The notes: a model not told the origin generated them from the sequence alone. Numbered from the stretch's first letter, positions 21,217 through 32,573 are shown. The stretch is 64,000 bases of DNA from Breviolum minutum Mf 1.05b.01 (GCA_000507305.1 DF239290.1:62001-126000); one strand, 5' to 3'. A program made the numbers and translations.

Positions 21217-21764
21217 AGAAAGGTTCAACAAAAACCCTGGACCCTGACATTCCATGAAATCCTGATTGCTTCAAAGGAAATCCTTCCCAAATGATCCATG
21301 TATGGAATAATATATACCAACATTTGGCTCAAATTAAAAGTAAGAAATCGCTTGAACGATAAATCCAAGTGTTAATATAGTGTTAATCAGCAACTTTTTT
21401 AGTGATACTGTTGATAGAAGAAAATTACTAACCGTGACTAATCGCTTTTTAAGATTGGTTCATTCCAAAACTCTGAAAAAATCAACCAGCAAAATTCTGG
21501 TCCCCGGGACCATGATTCACCGGCCCGCTACCAAGTTTTCAGGCCATTTTTGGAGTCGTTGAAAACCCTAACCAAAAACAAATACCTGGAAAACATAGGA
21601 ACGTACCATTATCTTAGGCAACTGTGGGGTGGTTTTTTGGTGTAAAGTTGATGGAAATTAACAGCAACGGCTGTTTTCCAGGTTAGATTTATGAATTCAT
21701 AAAAGTGAGGGAACTTTTGGCGGCTAAAAAAAATGTGGTGCAATCATTCGCCACGACCATAACT

Positions 21765-21857
21765 GGTTGGTGGTTGCAACCCATTTGAAAAATATTAGTC
21801 AAAATGGGAATCTTCCCCAAGTAGGGGTGAACATACAAAAAATTCAAAACCACCACC
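21765..21857. mobile_element. MITE family A, copy
   Basis: GGTTGGTGGTTGCAACCC to AAAACCACCACCG. Outer TA is lost on the left. Confidence 0.75.
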
Positions 21858-22377
21858 GTTTAATATTTATACTGTACATACATTTAGTTGATTGTTACGG
21901 TAAAACTTACCTATAAACGGACCCTATGGATTAGCGGCCAATTATCAATAAATTTGCCAGAATCAACCCCTTTTTTTTGGGGGGGGTTGAGGATCTTTAG
22001 GGTTTAAAAGAGAAAAAACATGAGATTTGCCACTCAGTCCAGCGATGCAACGGAAAAGATGTGATCTAAATATGTACAAAGTCATCCCCCCAGAAGCTGG
22101 AAAAGTCAGATCTGCAAACGGCTCATACTTAAGACTTAAGCCAAGCTCAGGGTCAGGGTATTGTCAAAAATCACCTGAAACAACCCTAAAAAATAGGAGA
22201 CACCCTGCATCACCAAGGGACTTGCTACCTGTCAATTTTTAGGGTTGATTTTCCCATGTATATAACTTTTGGTTCTTATGGTGGACCCCGAGGATAGGAT
22301 CTAAGTTCGCCTTTAAAACAACTCAAAAATAATTCTAGTGGTCACTCTTACTGTGAGTTAGCCAAACCCTCCAGGAA

Positions 22378-22482
22378 TACTGTTGATGGCTGAAATCCTG
22401 CACCACCTGGAATGGTTAAAACCCTATAAATAATGGGGTAATCATCATCCTTGCTGGTGCAGGATTTTGTCCATCAACAGTA
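22378..22482. mobile_element. MITE family K, copy 1
   Basis: TA-flanked, actgttgatggctgaaatcc to gtccatcaacagta, centre cctataaataatgggg. Confidence 0.8.
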
Positions 22483-22671
22483 TCATTTCGATTTGCCACG
22501 AGGGTATCAAGACTTTCATCCAACCTTGAAGCACTCGCCCAGCGCGTGGGATAAGACCAGGCTGACTAAATGGATAAGGAGCATCCATCACCATCTCCTG
22601 ATGGTTAAAACGTGGGTTTCTGACCGTCAAAAAAGGGACACAATTCCTGGGATTTGCTTTTAAACTACAAC

Positions 22672-22768
22672 TAGTTGGTGGTTTCAACCCATTTGGAAAA
22701 TATCAGTCAAAATGGGAAATCTTCCCCAAATAGGGGTGAAAATAAAAAATGCTTGAAACCACCACCTA
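22672..22768. mobile_element. MITE family A, copy
   Basis: TA-flanked, GTTGGTGGTTTCAACCC to GCTTGAAACCACCACC. Intact. Confidence 0.9.
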
Positions 22769-22854
22769 GACAAGTACAAGGGTCTAAGATATTCTGTCCT
22801 AAGGGGCTATAAGGGCAGGGTTTTCGGGGGAGTAACCATTAATCTTAACTTTAG

Positions 22855-22965
22855 ATTTGCTTAAGGTGGTTGGAACAAATAAACAAAAAAATCTCCCAAA
22901 AAGTGGTTTAATGGTGATAAATCCCATGGCAGAATCCGTACAAATTCACCAAAAACAAAAAAACA
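22855..22965. mobile_element. MITE family M, copy
   Basis: tagatttgcttaaggtgg, ctcccaaaaagtggtttaat, ggtgataaatcccatggcag. Worn relative to 29457. Confidence 0.45.
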
Positions 22966-23535
22966 AAAGAAACCTCACATATGGTAAGTTTCAATGGTAA
23001 ATGATGGCAAGCATGGTAAAATCATCGAGAGTCACACCTCTATATGATAGTAATTCATGGGTAAATAATGGTAAAACAGTAAAACCTTACAATTCTATAT
23101 AGTCAAAAATATCATATAGCTGGTAATCATGGTAAAACATTCACCTCTATCCAAGAAATCTCCAACGGTCGGACCCACTGAACGAACCCACGAACCCCGA
23201 AAAAACCTGAGTATCTCATAGCTGTACTAGTAGCAACCTACTTAAGGGTCCGTTTTGTTAAGGTCGCATTCAAAATTTCATGGACTCTAAATGGATGGCA
23301 CTCCGAAAATAGTCGGTTTTCACCCCCAAATCATCCATTTCAACAGGGTTTTGCCATGATTTTCACCATCTATTTTGGGGGAAACACCCCCTATTTTTGG
23401 ATTTCCACCCAAATGATGCTTCCAACCTTCGACTTCTGAAACCACCTTCCTTCCGGACGGACACCCCACTCCTGAAGCCGTCGCCACATCGCAGGTTTCT
23501 GCAAGGTGCTATAATCTGGGACCTCGTTACCTGGC

Positions 23536-23936
23536 GGACAAGGTGGGGCCCCTACCCAGATATAAATGGAGTATATAATACCAATCTTAAAGCCCTTCTA
23601 TCCAGCTATCTTCATGTCTATCCAGCTGTCTTAAAGCCCTTCTACTCATTGGATTTGTTGCCTTTCTCAAACTGTGTGGCATAACCTCAACCTTACCCAT
23701 ACATCATAAGTGGTATGAATACTAGGGTGTCCATGGAAGTTAGCAACTAGTTAGTAAATCGGTTTATAACCTACTTAAGGGACTTATAACCTACTTATAT
23801 AGGGGCTATAATCCAGTTACTAATTACCATGGACATCCCAGTAACACCTGTAAATTGCCTTATAAATGGGTAACTGGAGTTATTATAACCCCCATAAGTG
23901 GAGTTATAACCTTACTTATAACTGGTAGGGGTACAC
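23536..23936. mobile_element. MITE family B with nested family C
   Basis: Left end gacaaggtggggcccctacc and right end ataactggtaggggtacact are B termini. A complete C-type hairpin (23727-23843: gtccatggaagttagcaa to attaccatggacatccc) lies between, together with a duplicated cttaaagcccttctatcc/ctactca stretch. Confidence 0.6.
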
Positions 23937-24039
23937 TTTGGAAGAATCGATGTTTGTTTAGGTCAAATTGTGAGCCAAACAAGTTGTTGTTTTGGTTGTT
24001 GTTATGTGGTGTTTTTTTTGGACAGGTTCTTGTTGTTGA

Positions 24040-24190
24040 TTGTTGTCTTCATCATTTGTATCTATTTCATGATACTTATTTAGTGATATTTATTCATCTA
24101 TTCGTTCATTTATTCATCTATCTATTCATTGATCACTTCAATATTGATGTGTTTATTTATTGATCTATTCGGATCATCTTTTATTCATTG
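24040..24190. repeat. ttcatctattcatt-type imperfect tandem repeat
   Basis: Repeated tttattcatctat and attgatc words, AT-rich. Open on the plus strand but low complexity. Confidence 0.7.
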
Positions 24191-24443
24191 ATTTAACTAT
24201 TTACATATTGCTTTCTTTCTTTTTGGAAGGTACCCTTGCATCAAACAGCAAGAAAAGCAGGAACAAAAAATGAACCACAAGGCCCTCCCGGCAACCGATA
24301 GCAGTGGAAAATAAAGGTTGGGGTCTTCCTGGCCACTTGATGGTGCGATGATGATCGTTGTTCCACTACCAATTATTGTGAAGCGATTTAAGAGGATTTA
24401 AGAGGTATCATTGATTTCCGATGTACATCTGAACCAAACCATC

Positions 24444-24563
24444 CCTAGGCATCCAATCATATTCTCAGCTGATGATTCGGGTGTCCAATCACCTCCTCAG
24501 CAAAGTAATTTGGGTTCCATTACCATTCTTAGAAGGTGATTGGATCCCTAGGGCATCATTTTC
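24444..24563. mobile_element. MITE family J, copy 3
   Basis: ccctaggcatccaatcatat to gtgattggatccctaggg, the cleanest copy of the family. Confidence 0.8.
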
Positions 24564-24924
24564 AGGGTCCAGCTGTTAATCTACGGGGTTTGTAAATCAT
24601 CGTAAAAAAAACTGCGGCACCTTTGAACCAGGATTTGCTTGTGGGTGGAAACTTCCTCAGGCAAACTCGGCTCAGGAATCACTGTAGTGTAGTGTAGCCA
24701 TGCACTATAAATGGCCTTATAAATAAATGGGTAACTAGGGTTGCAAACCAATATAACATGGATCTTTATAAAGAAACAAAACAACATTTGATTTGACAGG
24801 GTTTTTGGTTCGAAACTTCACTGCCCACTTTTCTGCGGATTTGAAAAAGTTTGCCATTACTATCTAAGTTTGTTCCAACACACCTTTCAAAACACATATT
24901 ATCTAGATATCTACCAACAGGCTA

Positions 24925-25057
24925 AACTTTGACTTGGATTTGCATTAGATGCTTGGGAAAAAACAAAACAAAACATATTCTCCCAAATAAAATGGTGGTT
25001 TAAAGGTGATTTACCATGGTACAAAGAAAAAAAACACCTAAAACAAATCCAAGATAC
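24925..25057. mobile_element. MITE family M, copy
   Basis: cttggatttgcattagatgc at the left and acaaatccaagatac at the right. Core attctcccaaataaaatggt and ggtgatttaccatggta. Confidence 0.65.
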
Positions 25058-25099
25058 AGGGTTTCTTTTCATACCTTCCTTTGTCTCATCCAACATTTG

Positions 25100-25800
25100 A
25101 AACAGCCAAGTCTTGTGATCACTTTGTTTTCATCTATTACAGGATCCCTGAAAAATGGCTGGGCAGCAAGTGGGAAGCAAGCCCTTTACATGTATACATA
25201 TACGAAAATCAACATGTAAATATCAATATATACACGAATAAAAAACATGGAATGACATAGAAATGATAAAGGAAACTCAATCTAGAGTTATCATGATACA
25301 TCCACTATCCACTCCAAGTATCATGTTAATGTTCAACTGGAATATCATTGTTGTAATGTCGTTGTTATTGACCAATCATCATGTGAGCCACAATCAAAAT
25401 GTCTATTCCATCCCATTATACTGGTTGGTCAATAGGGATTTAAGGCGCTACTTCATACTCCCTACAGTAGATAGGATAGCAAAATAGTATATGTACTATT
25501 TCCATGTCGAGGCTAATCCCAAGCAATCGGGGCGTATTGCACTGTTCATGTAATAACTACTTTCGCCTGAAACAAACATGATAGGGACTAAGGAAATATC
25601 TAGGTAAAGCTCAACTAGGGGATTACATTTTTTTCACCCGACAATCCACCTTAAAGAGGATGGTTGGCTTTAAGGCTATCTAGTGTTTGTGCAGAATATG
25701 GGTGCAAAAAACCCCTCGAACATAGGCCAAAACCCCCAAAGGAAAGGATAACGTACTATGTTATGTAGTTTTTCGTAACGGGTAACGTTTGAACCATGAC
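25100..25800. other. No gene identified
   Basis: AT-rich, with open frames up to 78 codons that lack splice borders. A short MITE-like fragment near 25425-25475 is not assignable. Confidence 0.4.
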
Positions 25801-25801
25801 A

Positions 25802-25905
25802 TACTGTTGAAGGAAGGAATCCTGCACCAGTTGATAGGTAGTTTATCCCATCATTCATAGGGGTTTCATACATCCCAGGTGGTGCAGGTTTTCTCCTTTC
25901 AGCAG
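25802..25905. mobile_element. MITE family K, copy 2
   Basis: actgttgaaggaaggaatcc to tgcaggttttctcctttcagcag. Diverged ends. Confidence 0.65.
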
Positions 25906-26337
25906 CTTCCACTCGTTGTTGTTTTTTTTTAACTCACTTTAACATCACCAAGCTGGTTTCCATAGTGGGATTTCCACTCTCCCAGCCTCCCTCCCAAATA
26001 TTCCAAGGATTCATGCAAGCCAAGTAACGAATCTTGATAGATATCTTTCACCTGTACGATGCCAAAATGCAGCGAGTTCATGGGGTTCATAGGGATGGTT
26101 CGGAGGAACCCAAATGGCCCTTGTTGTGCTTGAAAAGGGCCTTTTCTGTTGAGGGGGTTGCTTTAACCCAATAAAAAAAGAGGTCAAATGAGTCAAATGG
26201 GTTCCAGGTGTATGATGTAATCATCCCATGCTTTGATATTCTTCTTCAATGCTTGAAACAACTGCCAAACATATGAAGTTACAAACGGCAATTCGATGCT
26301 GGTTTACGTAGTTGAAGAACCCCAGCAAAAAATATCA

Positions 26338-26441
26338 CGTTCCCTAAGAATCCTGACCCCTCAAAAATGGCTATTTTGCGGACCCCTGCTATACAGGTTC
26401 AACCCTCCCCTATAGGAGGGTCCAAGGATTCTTGGGGTTTA
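26338..26441. mobile_element. MITE family N, copy 1
   Basis: ccctaagaatcctgacccct and agggtccaaggattcttggg are inverted. Inner atacaggttcaaccctcc matches 62871-62982. Confidence 0.65.
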
Positions 26442-26804
26442 ATAAATTCAATGGTGAATCTGAATCCCTGAATTCAAGGAGTTACTGACTTTTTTAAACA
26501 AGCCATAAATAAACCCATAGGATCCATCTGGACGTATATCGGTATATCTACCTGTATGAATTTCGTTGATTTCTATGGGATTCCCATGTTGGTACATATA
26601 GCTTGGAACATGCTCCCCTTCCCAGTAAAAGTGGAAAGTACAGGTTCATCCGGGAACCCCTACTAACAATAGACTAATAGAATGATCCTATTGGTGACTG
26701 GCATCCTGGGTGGAGGTTTCACAGTTTCACCGTCGTCCCATGATACCATTGGGCTATAATCCAGAACAAATCCAGCAATCTGATTTTTATGGTGTTGCAC
26801 TCCC

Positions 26805-26905
26805 TGAAACTAACAGTTTGTCCCGGAAAATAGGCCGAAACCCAAAAGCAAACTAATATTCCAACCATCCATTTTCAGGTGCTATGTTAGCTTCAGGGTG
26901 GGTAG
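26805..26905. mobile_element. MITE family X (CCTGAAACTAACA type)
   Basis: cactccctgaaactaacagt and atgttagcttcagggtgg inverted. Core ccaaccatccattttcaggtg is shared with 40300-40456 and 59385-59570. Confidence 0.65.
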
Positions 26906-27242
26906 TTGTCGATAAATAGACGGTCGTGTCCGCTGAAATCGATCCACCTAAAGTAATGCTCAGTTGAGCAATGAAAAAAAATAGACAGTTCTTTAGGGTA
27001 TATAAGGGATTAAACTACACAGTTATATGGGGATAATCATACAAACCCTTGTAAGGATACCTATTAAACAACCAGTAAATGGAAAGCAGGAAGTTTTTCA
27101 CTGCTCAATTGATTTCTCTCCCCTGAAATCCGGAATCTATCCACCTTGGCAGTCCGCGTTCGAGGACTATACTCCGCACCGAGGCGTCCCCCGGTCTCCT
27201 CGGTGGCAGCAAGGTGTCTATATTTTCTAGTCACCAGTTTCG

Positions 27243-27495
27243 TGGATGATCATCCCAGTTAGTAAGTGGTTCGTAGTCTCCATTTATCTTGGCAACCCTG
27301 GGGTCCCCGGGACTAAAAGTTAAACTTTTAGTAAGTTACAGGTAAAATCCCACGATCAACTCTAAGGGGGTAAGGGAATAAGGCTAAACTAAGATGTGCC
27401 AAGTTATAAGCCATTAAAAAAAAAATCGAAGCGGAATTACCCCAGTTAAGGGACTTGGTAACCATAGTCGCTCACTGGGATAATCCTCCAAGTAT
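27243..27495. mobile_element. MITE family F interrupted by family H
   Basis: F ends (gatgatcatcccagttagta and actgggataatcctccaag) enclose a complete H element at 27298-27403. Confidence 0.7.
27298..27403. mobile_element. MITE family H, nested copy
   Basis: cttggcaaccctggggtccc to aaactaagatgtgccaag, inserted in the F element. Confidence 0.75.
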
Positions 27496-27499
27496 AAAT

Positions 27500-27605
27500 G
27501 GGGTGCCCCTATAAATCGCCGAACAAAAGCGGGGAACTGGTGTTGTAACCCCTTTAAATGGAATTATTTCATCCTGCTTATACATGGTAGGGGCACATCT
27601 TGTAT
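27500..27605. mobile_element. MITE family B, right part
   Basis: ggggtgcccctataaat and atggtaggggcacatcttgta. The left terminus is lost or displaced. Confidence 0.5.
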
Positions 27606-27649
27606 GGCAGATTCACCTATACGTTACTATACAAAATTCACCAAAGATA

Positions 27650-27775
27650 CCAAAGCCTTGGATTTGATTAAAATGCTTGGGACAAGTAAAAGATGCTCTC
27701 CCAAATGGTGGTTGAATGGTGATTTACCATGGTAGAAAGCCAAAAAGTTACCTTAAATATGTCCAAGAATGCAGG
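27650..27775. mobile_element. MITE family M, copy
   Basis: ccttggatttgattaaaatg to atatgtccaagaatg, with ctcccaaatggtggttgaat and tttaccatggtagaa. Confidence 0.6.
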
Positions 27776-28435
27776 TGAACATACTATACATTAAGTATCT
27801 GGTGATATGGAACTTAGTAACTAAGTAGGAAGTATCTTGAAGTTGGTTGTAATTCCCCAAAGTGTATTAAACCAACTTATTGACTTGGATAATACGATTC
27901 CCAGATTACTCGCAGAAGTGAATCTAACCTAGATCCCGCTCATAAGATTGGGCCGGGGCGTACCAGCTCCCACAGTATACTCTACACAGCACAATTTCCT
28001 CTAAATCTGAACTGTCAATTCAAGACATCCTGTACCAGTTCATATGAATATAGGCTTTGTTTTCTTGGTGCAGAATCAAATGTATATATACACACTGACA
28101 TATCCACTGTCTAACCTTTTTTTCCATCAACCATAATATGGACCAAAAAAACACACACACAAAATACCTTTAGATGAAGGGTTCATTGCATCACCCATTT
28201 GGCCCGTGGATGTGGAAGGCATGTTTGCCGAGTCACACGATGGATCTTGTCCTTCATCTTATCCATCCGTGTCTCCTGCCGCCATGCCACCATGACTGGA
28301 TGCAGTGTCGATGGTGGAGGCTGAGATATATGTTTGGTGACCGTTTATTGAATAGCATCTATCTACTGTGTTTATCAAATCTACTCTCATCTAAAGCAAT
28401 ATATCTATAACTATCTAAAAAATCAATCTATGGAT

Positions 28436-28456
28436 CTATCGATCGATCTATCTGAG

Positions 28457-28493
<37 letters not shown>

Positions 28494-28540
28494 CATCCAT
28501 CCATCCATCCATCCATCCATCCATCCATCCATCCATCCGG
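28436..28540. repeat. (ATCT)n / (CATC)n microsatellite
   Basis: Impure (atct)n from about 28436 passes into about 11 perfect catc units ending near 28538. Confidence 0.95.
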
Positions 28541-28671
28541 GCGTCCGTCATATCCCATCCATCCTAAACCAATGCAAGCTCATTTACTCTATCTTCAGCA
28601 AAACAACTGGGAGACGTCTGAAAATCAACGACCACCCAAATTGCGTACACTCGAGCATAGGACAAGAATAT

Positions 28672-28793
28672 CTGGCCAAATTATAATATTATTTCACCAA
28701 CCTAGATTTCACTGAAACACTGGGATTTCCCTTCCTTAGCTACGAGTACCTTGTAGGCTGAGGTTCTTGTGAGGTCGCTATAATTTGACCAGA
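28672..28793. mobile_element. MITE family L, copy 2
   Basis: tctggccaaattataatatt to gctataatttgaccaga. Cleanest L copy. Confidence 0.8.
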
Positions 28794-28931
28794 CCCATAT
28801 CAGGAGTACTGCTTCCATTTAAGGCAAAAAAAAGAAGAGGGATCAAGATTCAGGAAACCTCCGCCCGCAAGACTTGTGTGGTGGGTGCCGCACAACCCAA
28901 TTTTTCCAAAAGAAATCATGTTTTTTTTCAG

Positions 28932-28979
28932 GACCCTAATTTTCAATCACCCTTTGCTAACCCCATCACTCCTAGCAAG
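28932..28979 (+). CDS. Candidate 48-nt symmetric exon
   Basis: A very strong acceptor (aatcatgttttttttcag) precedes exactly 16 codons (DPNFQSPFANPITPSK), ending at a consensus donor (AGCAAG/GTAGCA). Both borders are phase 0. A preceding coding-like stretch (28800-28890, GIKIQETSARKTCVVGAAQP) lies in the same frame and may be the previous exon, without a decisive donor. No family is recognised. Pro/Asn/Phe-rich composition suggests a linker. Confidence 0.4.
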
Positions 28980-29103
28980 GTAGCAATGGGTCCCCGCAAT
29001 TGGGTGAATTATACTTAACACTATTAAACTATCATACGGAACTATCTTTAGCTAAACCAAAGTAGAACCAAAACGAAAATGTAACAAACGAAAAACCTTA
29101 AGC

Positions 29104-29212
29104 TACACCCCCGAAGTTTAACATACAAGTAGCCCCTGAAGAATGGATGCTTGGGAGATTGCTTTCCATTTGGGAAGGCCCAATTATGGCTATGTTAAAC
29201 TTCAGGTGGGTA
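29104..29212. mobile_element. MITE family X, copy
   Basis: acccccgaagtttaacatac to ctatgttaaacttcaggtgg, core ggaagattgctttcc-type. Confidence 0.7.
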
Positions 29213-29299
29213 CTAGCTATAGATGGGGGATAAATGGGTAACTCGGATTATAACCCCTTATAGATGGAATTATGACCCTACTTATAACTGCCCACTTTG

Positions 29300-29450
29300 A
29301 ATAGGTGAACAATGGCAGCAGCATCCAAACTATCACTCCACCAATATCGTTGCCTGGACGAGACGTTGTTCCTCAGACCATTGACCAGTGAAATCGCCAG
29401 TGATGTGACGATAGGTATCAGCCATCCTTGTGTCCAGGGCGAAGCAAATA
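29300..29450 (+). CDS. Possible coding exon, frame unresolved
   Basis: Two plus-strand frames look coding over the same bases. One reads SSIQTITPPISLPGRDVVPQ up to a TGA. The other, from ATG at 29312, reads LSLHQYRCLDETLFLRPLTS and continues into MITE M. GC is raised here. Without homology I cannot choose, and neither has a convincing acceptor. Confidence 0.25.
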
Positions 29451-29456
29451 CACATT

Positions 29457-29586
29457 TCGAAGACTCTTCAAATTTGCATGTTCAATGCTTGGAAAAAGTT
29501 CCAAAAATATTCTCCCAAATGGTGGTTTCATGGTGATTTCCCAAGGCATCAAATCCGTTCAAAGTAACGTGAAAACAAATCCAAGC
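29457..29586. mobile_element. MITE family M, copy
   Basis: aaatttgcatgttcaatgct, ttctcccaaatggtggtttc, atggtgatttccc and acaaatccaag in order. Confidence 0.7.
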
Positions 29587-29920
29587 TTGCATGGTAGTGT
29601 GGAAGTCTGCAATGTTGCCTTGTGTATCCCTTGGTCATTTGGGTGTGGTTGCTACCCCTTGGTCATAGTGATTATTAATTATAGTCTTCCAATCATACCG
29701 AACATGGGGATCGGTGTGAAAGAAACCCTCATGACATATCTCGTGAGGCGAGGTCGGCCTTTTAGGGGTTCAAACGCTTACCCTTTCCACATCTTTCTGT
29801 ATGACTGGAGGATGGCGACTGGAAGACATAGGGCTGGTATCTACCCGGTAAACAATGAGATTGACAACTGGAAGTTTTGGTTTTCGGAACAGTTTCAGTG
29901 TCAGACTGGAAAGACAACCC

Positions 29921-30045
29921 TACTTGGATGTCCCAGGAAGTTAGCAAATGGATAGTAAGTGGGTTATAACCTACCTATAAATGGGGTATATTGGGGTTAT
30001 AACCCATTTACTAACCATTTACTAACTTCCTGGGACATCCAAGTA
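29921..30045. mobile_element. MITE family C, copy 3
   Basis: TA-flanked, cttggatgtcccaggaagtt and aacttcctgggacatccaag are perfect inverted ends. Intact and probably young. Confidence 0.9.
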
Positions 30046-30181
30046 GTGCTCCAAATACCCTGTTAGGCTTGGTGTTTAGGTACCCCCAAAAACCCACTCC
30101 AAAACCACGACTGTAGAAGGGTCCCTTTGGAGCATTTCTGGCAACAACAAAAGGTACACCTACAAACTTTGAACACGGAAC
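30046..30181 (-). CDS. Candidate exon next to a MITE, GC-rich
   Basis: Minus strand. The acceptor gtcgttttttcag-type at 30182-30183 opens a frame reading VPCSKFVGVPFVVARNAPKG and on to the C element at 30045. The last about 75 bases (30046-30120) recur near 59094-59170 (gtcgtggttttggagtggg, gtatttggagcacta), so that part is repetitive. The adjacent GC-rich 30180-30300 is open in the same minus frame, with sequence such as LEFSGTPERTQIGQRNPNSG. May be a real exon cut by two repeats. Confidence 0.3.
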
Positions 30182-31103
30182 CTGAAAAAAACGACTGTCT
30201 GTTGTCGAGTAACGCCCCGGGGGGCGACCGGAGTTGGGATTCCGTTGTCCGATTTGAGTCCGCTCGGGGGTCCCGGAAAATTCCAGCCCGGCCGGGTCAA
30301 CATTCCGGTAATCTTTCCCCAACTTTAGGGGGTGAAAATTTGATAGATGTTTGGAAATTATCATCTTAAGACTCCTTAAGGCAGGTCCGCTAGGTTTTAT
30401 TTCGTTATTTTACAACCATGTCACCTTCGTCTTTTTACCACCAAAAAAACACATCTCCAACAAAAACTCCCGGGGACACACAATCCCGCATCCATTTTTG
30501 GCGTTGTGCGGCGATGGTGTTTTCTTCGATGCTAAGACTCTGTTGGATGCAAACGTTCCAGTTGTTTTCGCCTTGGGCCGTGGTGGTGGTGGTGGGAAGG
30601 TATGGGTGTCCAATTCAGGGTGGGAAAAAACAAGAAATCTTCCCGGAAAGACTGAAAGTTGCTTGCTTGTTGGGTGGTTGGAAAAATAGAAAACATTCCC
30701 GAATGGTGTTTGAATATTGATTTATTAAGGTATAAATCATCTTAAACAAATCCCAGTTGATGATGAAGCCACCCGTGGTGTTTTTATTTGCCATCTAGTT
30801 CTTGAAAGATACTGCGGTATAAAGTCGTCAACTTGATCGAATCAGTGGTCCATATGTACAAGCACCATGTGAGGTCGCAATATATTTAGCACCATGTCCT
30901 TTCCTGTTTTTTTCTAAGAAACCCTATTAGATCTATTAGCCTATACAGGTCCCCCAAAGGTCCATGTGTGATTTGATGGTAATCTACTCTGGAAAAAATC
31001 ATTGAAAGGATGTGAACATAAAATAATGCAATACATGAAATATCAACCAATGGCCAATTGATGGGTCCTACCTCATTCCAGGAGCATACTCCCATTAAAC
31101 CTT

Positions 31104-31219
31104 ATTGATAGTTCAGAAATCCCAAACAACCACCTGGGATGGTGCTAAAACCTTGGAAAAAATGGGCTAAACTACCAACCTCAACTGGTGAACGCTGGAT
31201 TTCTGAACCATCAACAATA
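31104..31219. mobile_element. MITE family K, copy 3
   Basis: ttgatagttcagaaatccca to atttctgaaccatcaacaa. Confidence 0.7.
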
Positions 31220-31402
31220 CCTTGCAAGAATTGGTGTGAGTTTACACACCCCTTTCACACCTATACCGAGGCTCAAGCCCCTTCAGTAGGTTCAAACCAA
31301 TACTTCATCACAAGGTGTAGCTGGTGAAGGATGCTTGATTCACTCTACTGTATTACTATTGATGGTTTAGACCTCCGGCACGTGACAGGTAATGTATCCC
31401 GC

Positions 31403-31565
31403 TACTTGCAGGATGATTCCAGTTAGGATACGTGGATGATACGTGGTTACTAATCATGGGTAGTAAGTCCCCAATTCCTGGGGTTGTGGGACCCTTTCCA
31501 AATGGCCTAAATCTTTTATGAATGGGGGTTACTATCAATCACAAACTGGCATGATCCTCCAAGTT
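31403..31565. mobile_element. MITE family F, copy 3
   Basis: TA-cttgcaggatgattccagtt to ctggcatgatcctccaag. Core gttgtgggaccctttccaaa. Confidence 0.75.
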
Positions 31566-31793
31566 TTTTACAAGGACTTTACAATATTCATTCCAGGCAG
31601 TCCAGGATTTCTTCCAAGAACAGTATGTCCAACATGTCCAACTCAATGGTGGGTTGGTGCGCTTTTCTTTAGGTCCATCTTCCAGCATTAGTTCATCTCC
31701 ATCTAATATTTTCTCTGCAAGAGTTCCCCCAAAACCACATCCTTCATTTTTTTCAAATATCATCCAACCTAATCCTGCCACAATTATCCACAA
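31561..31793 (-). CDS. Candidate coding region cut by MITE F
   Basis: The minus strand is open for about 80 codons. A plausible exon starts after an AG at about 31709 (ctcttgcag) and reads KILDGDELMLEDGPKEKRTN, followed by a Trp-rich stretch (WTCWTYC, WKKSWTAWNEY), then KVLVKNLEDHA where MITE F begins. The upstream part reads IVAGLGWMIFEKNEGCGFGG. The acidic start and Trp/Cys-rich end look like protein rather than repeat. No family is recognised. It runs into the F terminus, so the frame there is accidental. Confidence 0.35.
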
Positions 31794-31942
31794 TTTGTAT
31801 TCATATCTTCAATAAAATTGAACAACATCAAAGGGCTATTTTGGGTATGTTCAATTTCAGGCAAGGTAATCCTACCCAGATCCTATAAAAACTTGAATCA
31901 ACCAGCCAACTTGCATGCTAGACACCCACATACCAATAAGAG

Positions 31943-32430
31943 ATGATAGGCGTGGGTGCATCCTGTGCTTCTACTATCTCTCGCCCAACCGGCCCTTGCA
32001 TGGCACCCCCCGGTGGAACGTCACGTGCTGTACGGTGGTTCCGGGGGGGTGATTCCGAGCCAACTGCTAAGGCGAGCAAGCAAGAAAATGGATCAGACAT
32101 CATGCAGCTCTGGGTGTCATGCAGTCATGCATAAGATGCCGCAACTAATGGTTAATAGGTGGCTTTGGGACCCGGTGGTTTGGGGGGTGTATATGTTTTG
32201 TATGCTCCCTCGGGTTGGGGGATGAAGTTTCTTGGAATCATCCAAAAAATCGCATCATCGCTCCTTCCCAGTGGAAAGAAATGGTGCCAAGTCGTCAAAA
32301 TTGGGATGGTTTTGTTTTTTGTTTTGCAAGGATCGAGCGATCAAAAAACGAAAAACTAAAGGGAAAAAAACCACCGGATCCTTCAGGTTGGCTAAAACAA
32401 AAACGTTCGTTTTTGGGTTGAGTGAGGGGT
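31943..32430 (+). CDS. Candidate multi-exon gene fragment
   Basis: 31943-32134 is a GC-rich plus-strand open frame containing RAVRWFRGGDSEPTAKASKQ. A strong acceptor (tcatcgctccttcccag, ending 32270) opens WKEMVPSRQNWDG. A second (tgttttttgttttgcaag, ending 32330) opens a basic 56-base stretch, DRAIKKRKTKGKKTTGSF, ending at a donor CTTCAG/GTTGGC at 32386. The last two cannot both be used as separate exons with so short an intron, so the exact structure is open. No domain is recognised; the basic exon resembles a nuclear-localisation or linker tail. Confidence 0.3.
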
Positions 32431-32437
32431 TGGTTTG

Positions 32438-32573
32438 TACAAGGTGGGCCCCTTACCAGTTATAACTGGCTTTATAACTCCTCTCACTAGGGTGATATGA
32501 ACAGTTAGCCATTTATTTTCGGCCATTTATAGGGGCCCCAAAACTCCATTTGTAACTGGCAGGGGCCCATTAG
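32438..32573. mobile_element. MITE family B, copy 12
   Basis: TA-CAAGGTGGGCCCCTTACCAG to GGCAGGGGCCCATTAG. The right TA is mutated. Confidence 0.8.

Larger units (their letters stand above)
22150..23290. repeat. Larger dispersed repeat, copy 1, broken by MITEs
   Basis: Blocks at 22160-22320 (tcacctgaaacaaccc, tcaccaagggac, gataggatc) and 23150-23288 (gacccactgaacg, acctgagtatctcata, aggtcgcattca) occur in the same order and strand at 48590-49025, only about 430 bases apart there. In this copy the middle is enlarged by a K element, an A element and other repeats. No protein frame explains the conservation. Confidence 0.6.

Noticed and set aside
28436-28540. CRISPR-like periodicity
   Set aside because: A 4-bp microsatellite with no spacers. 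No repeat-spacer arrays were found anywhere.
29428-29955. 175-codon plus-strand open frame
   Set aside because: It runs through MITE M (29457-29586), unrelated AT-rich DNA and into MITE C (29921). The reading ends LLGCPRKLANG, the translation of the C terminus, which also appears in other frames crossing C elements.
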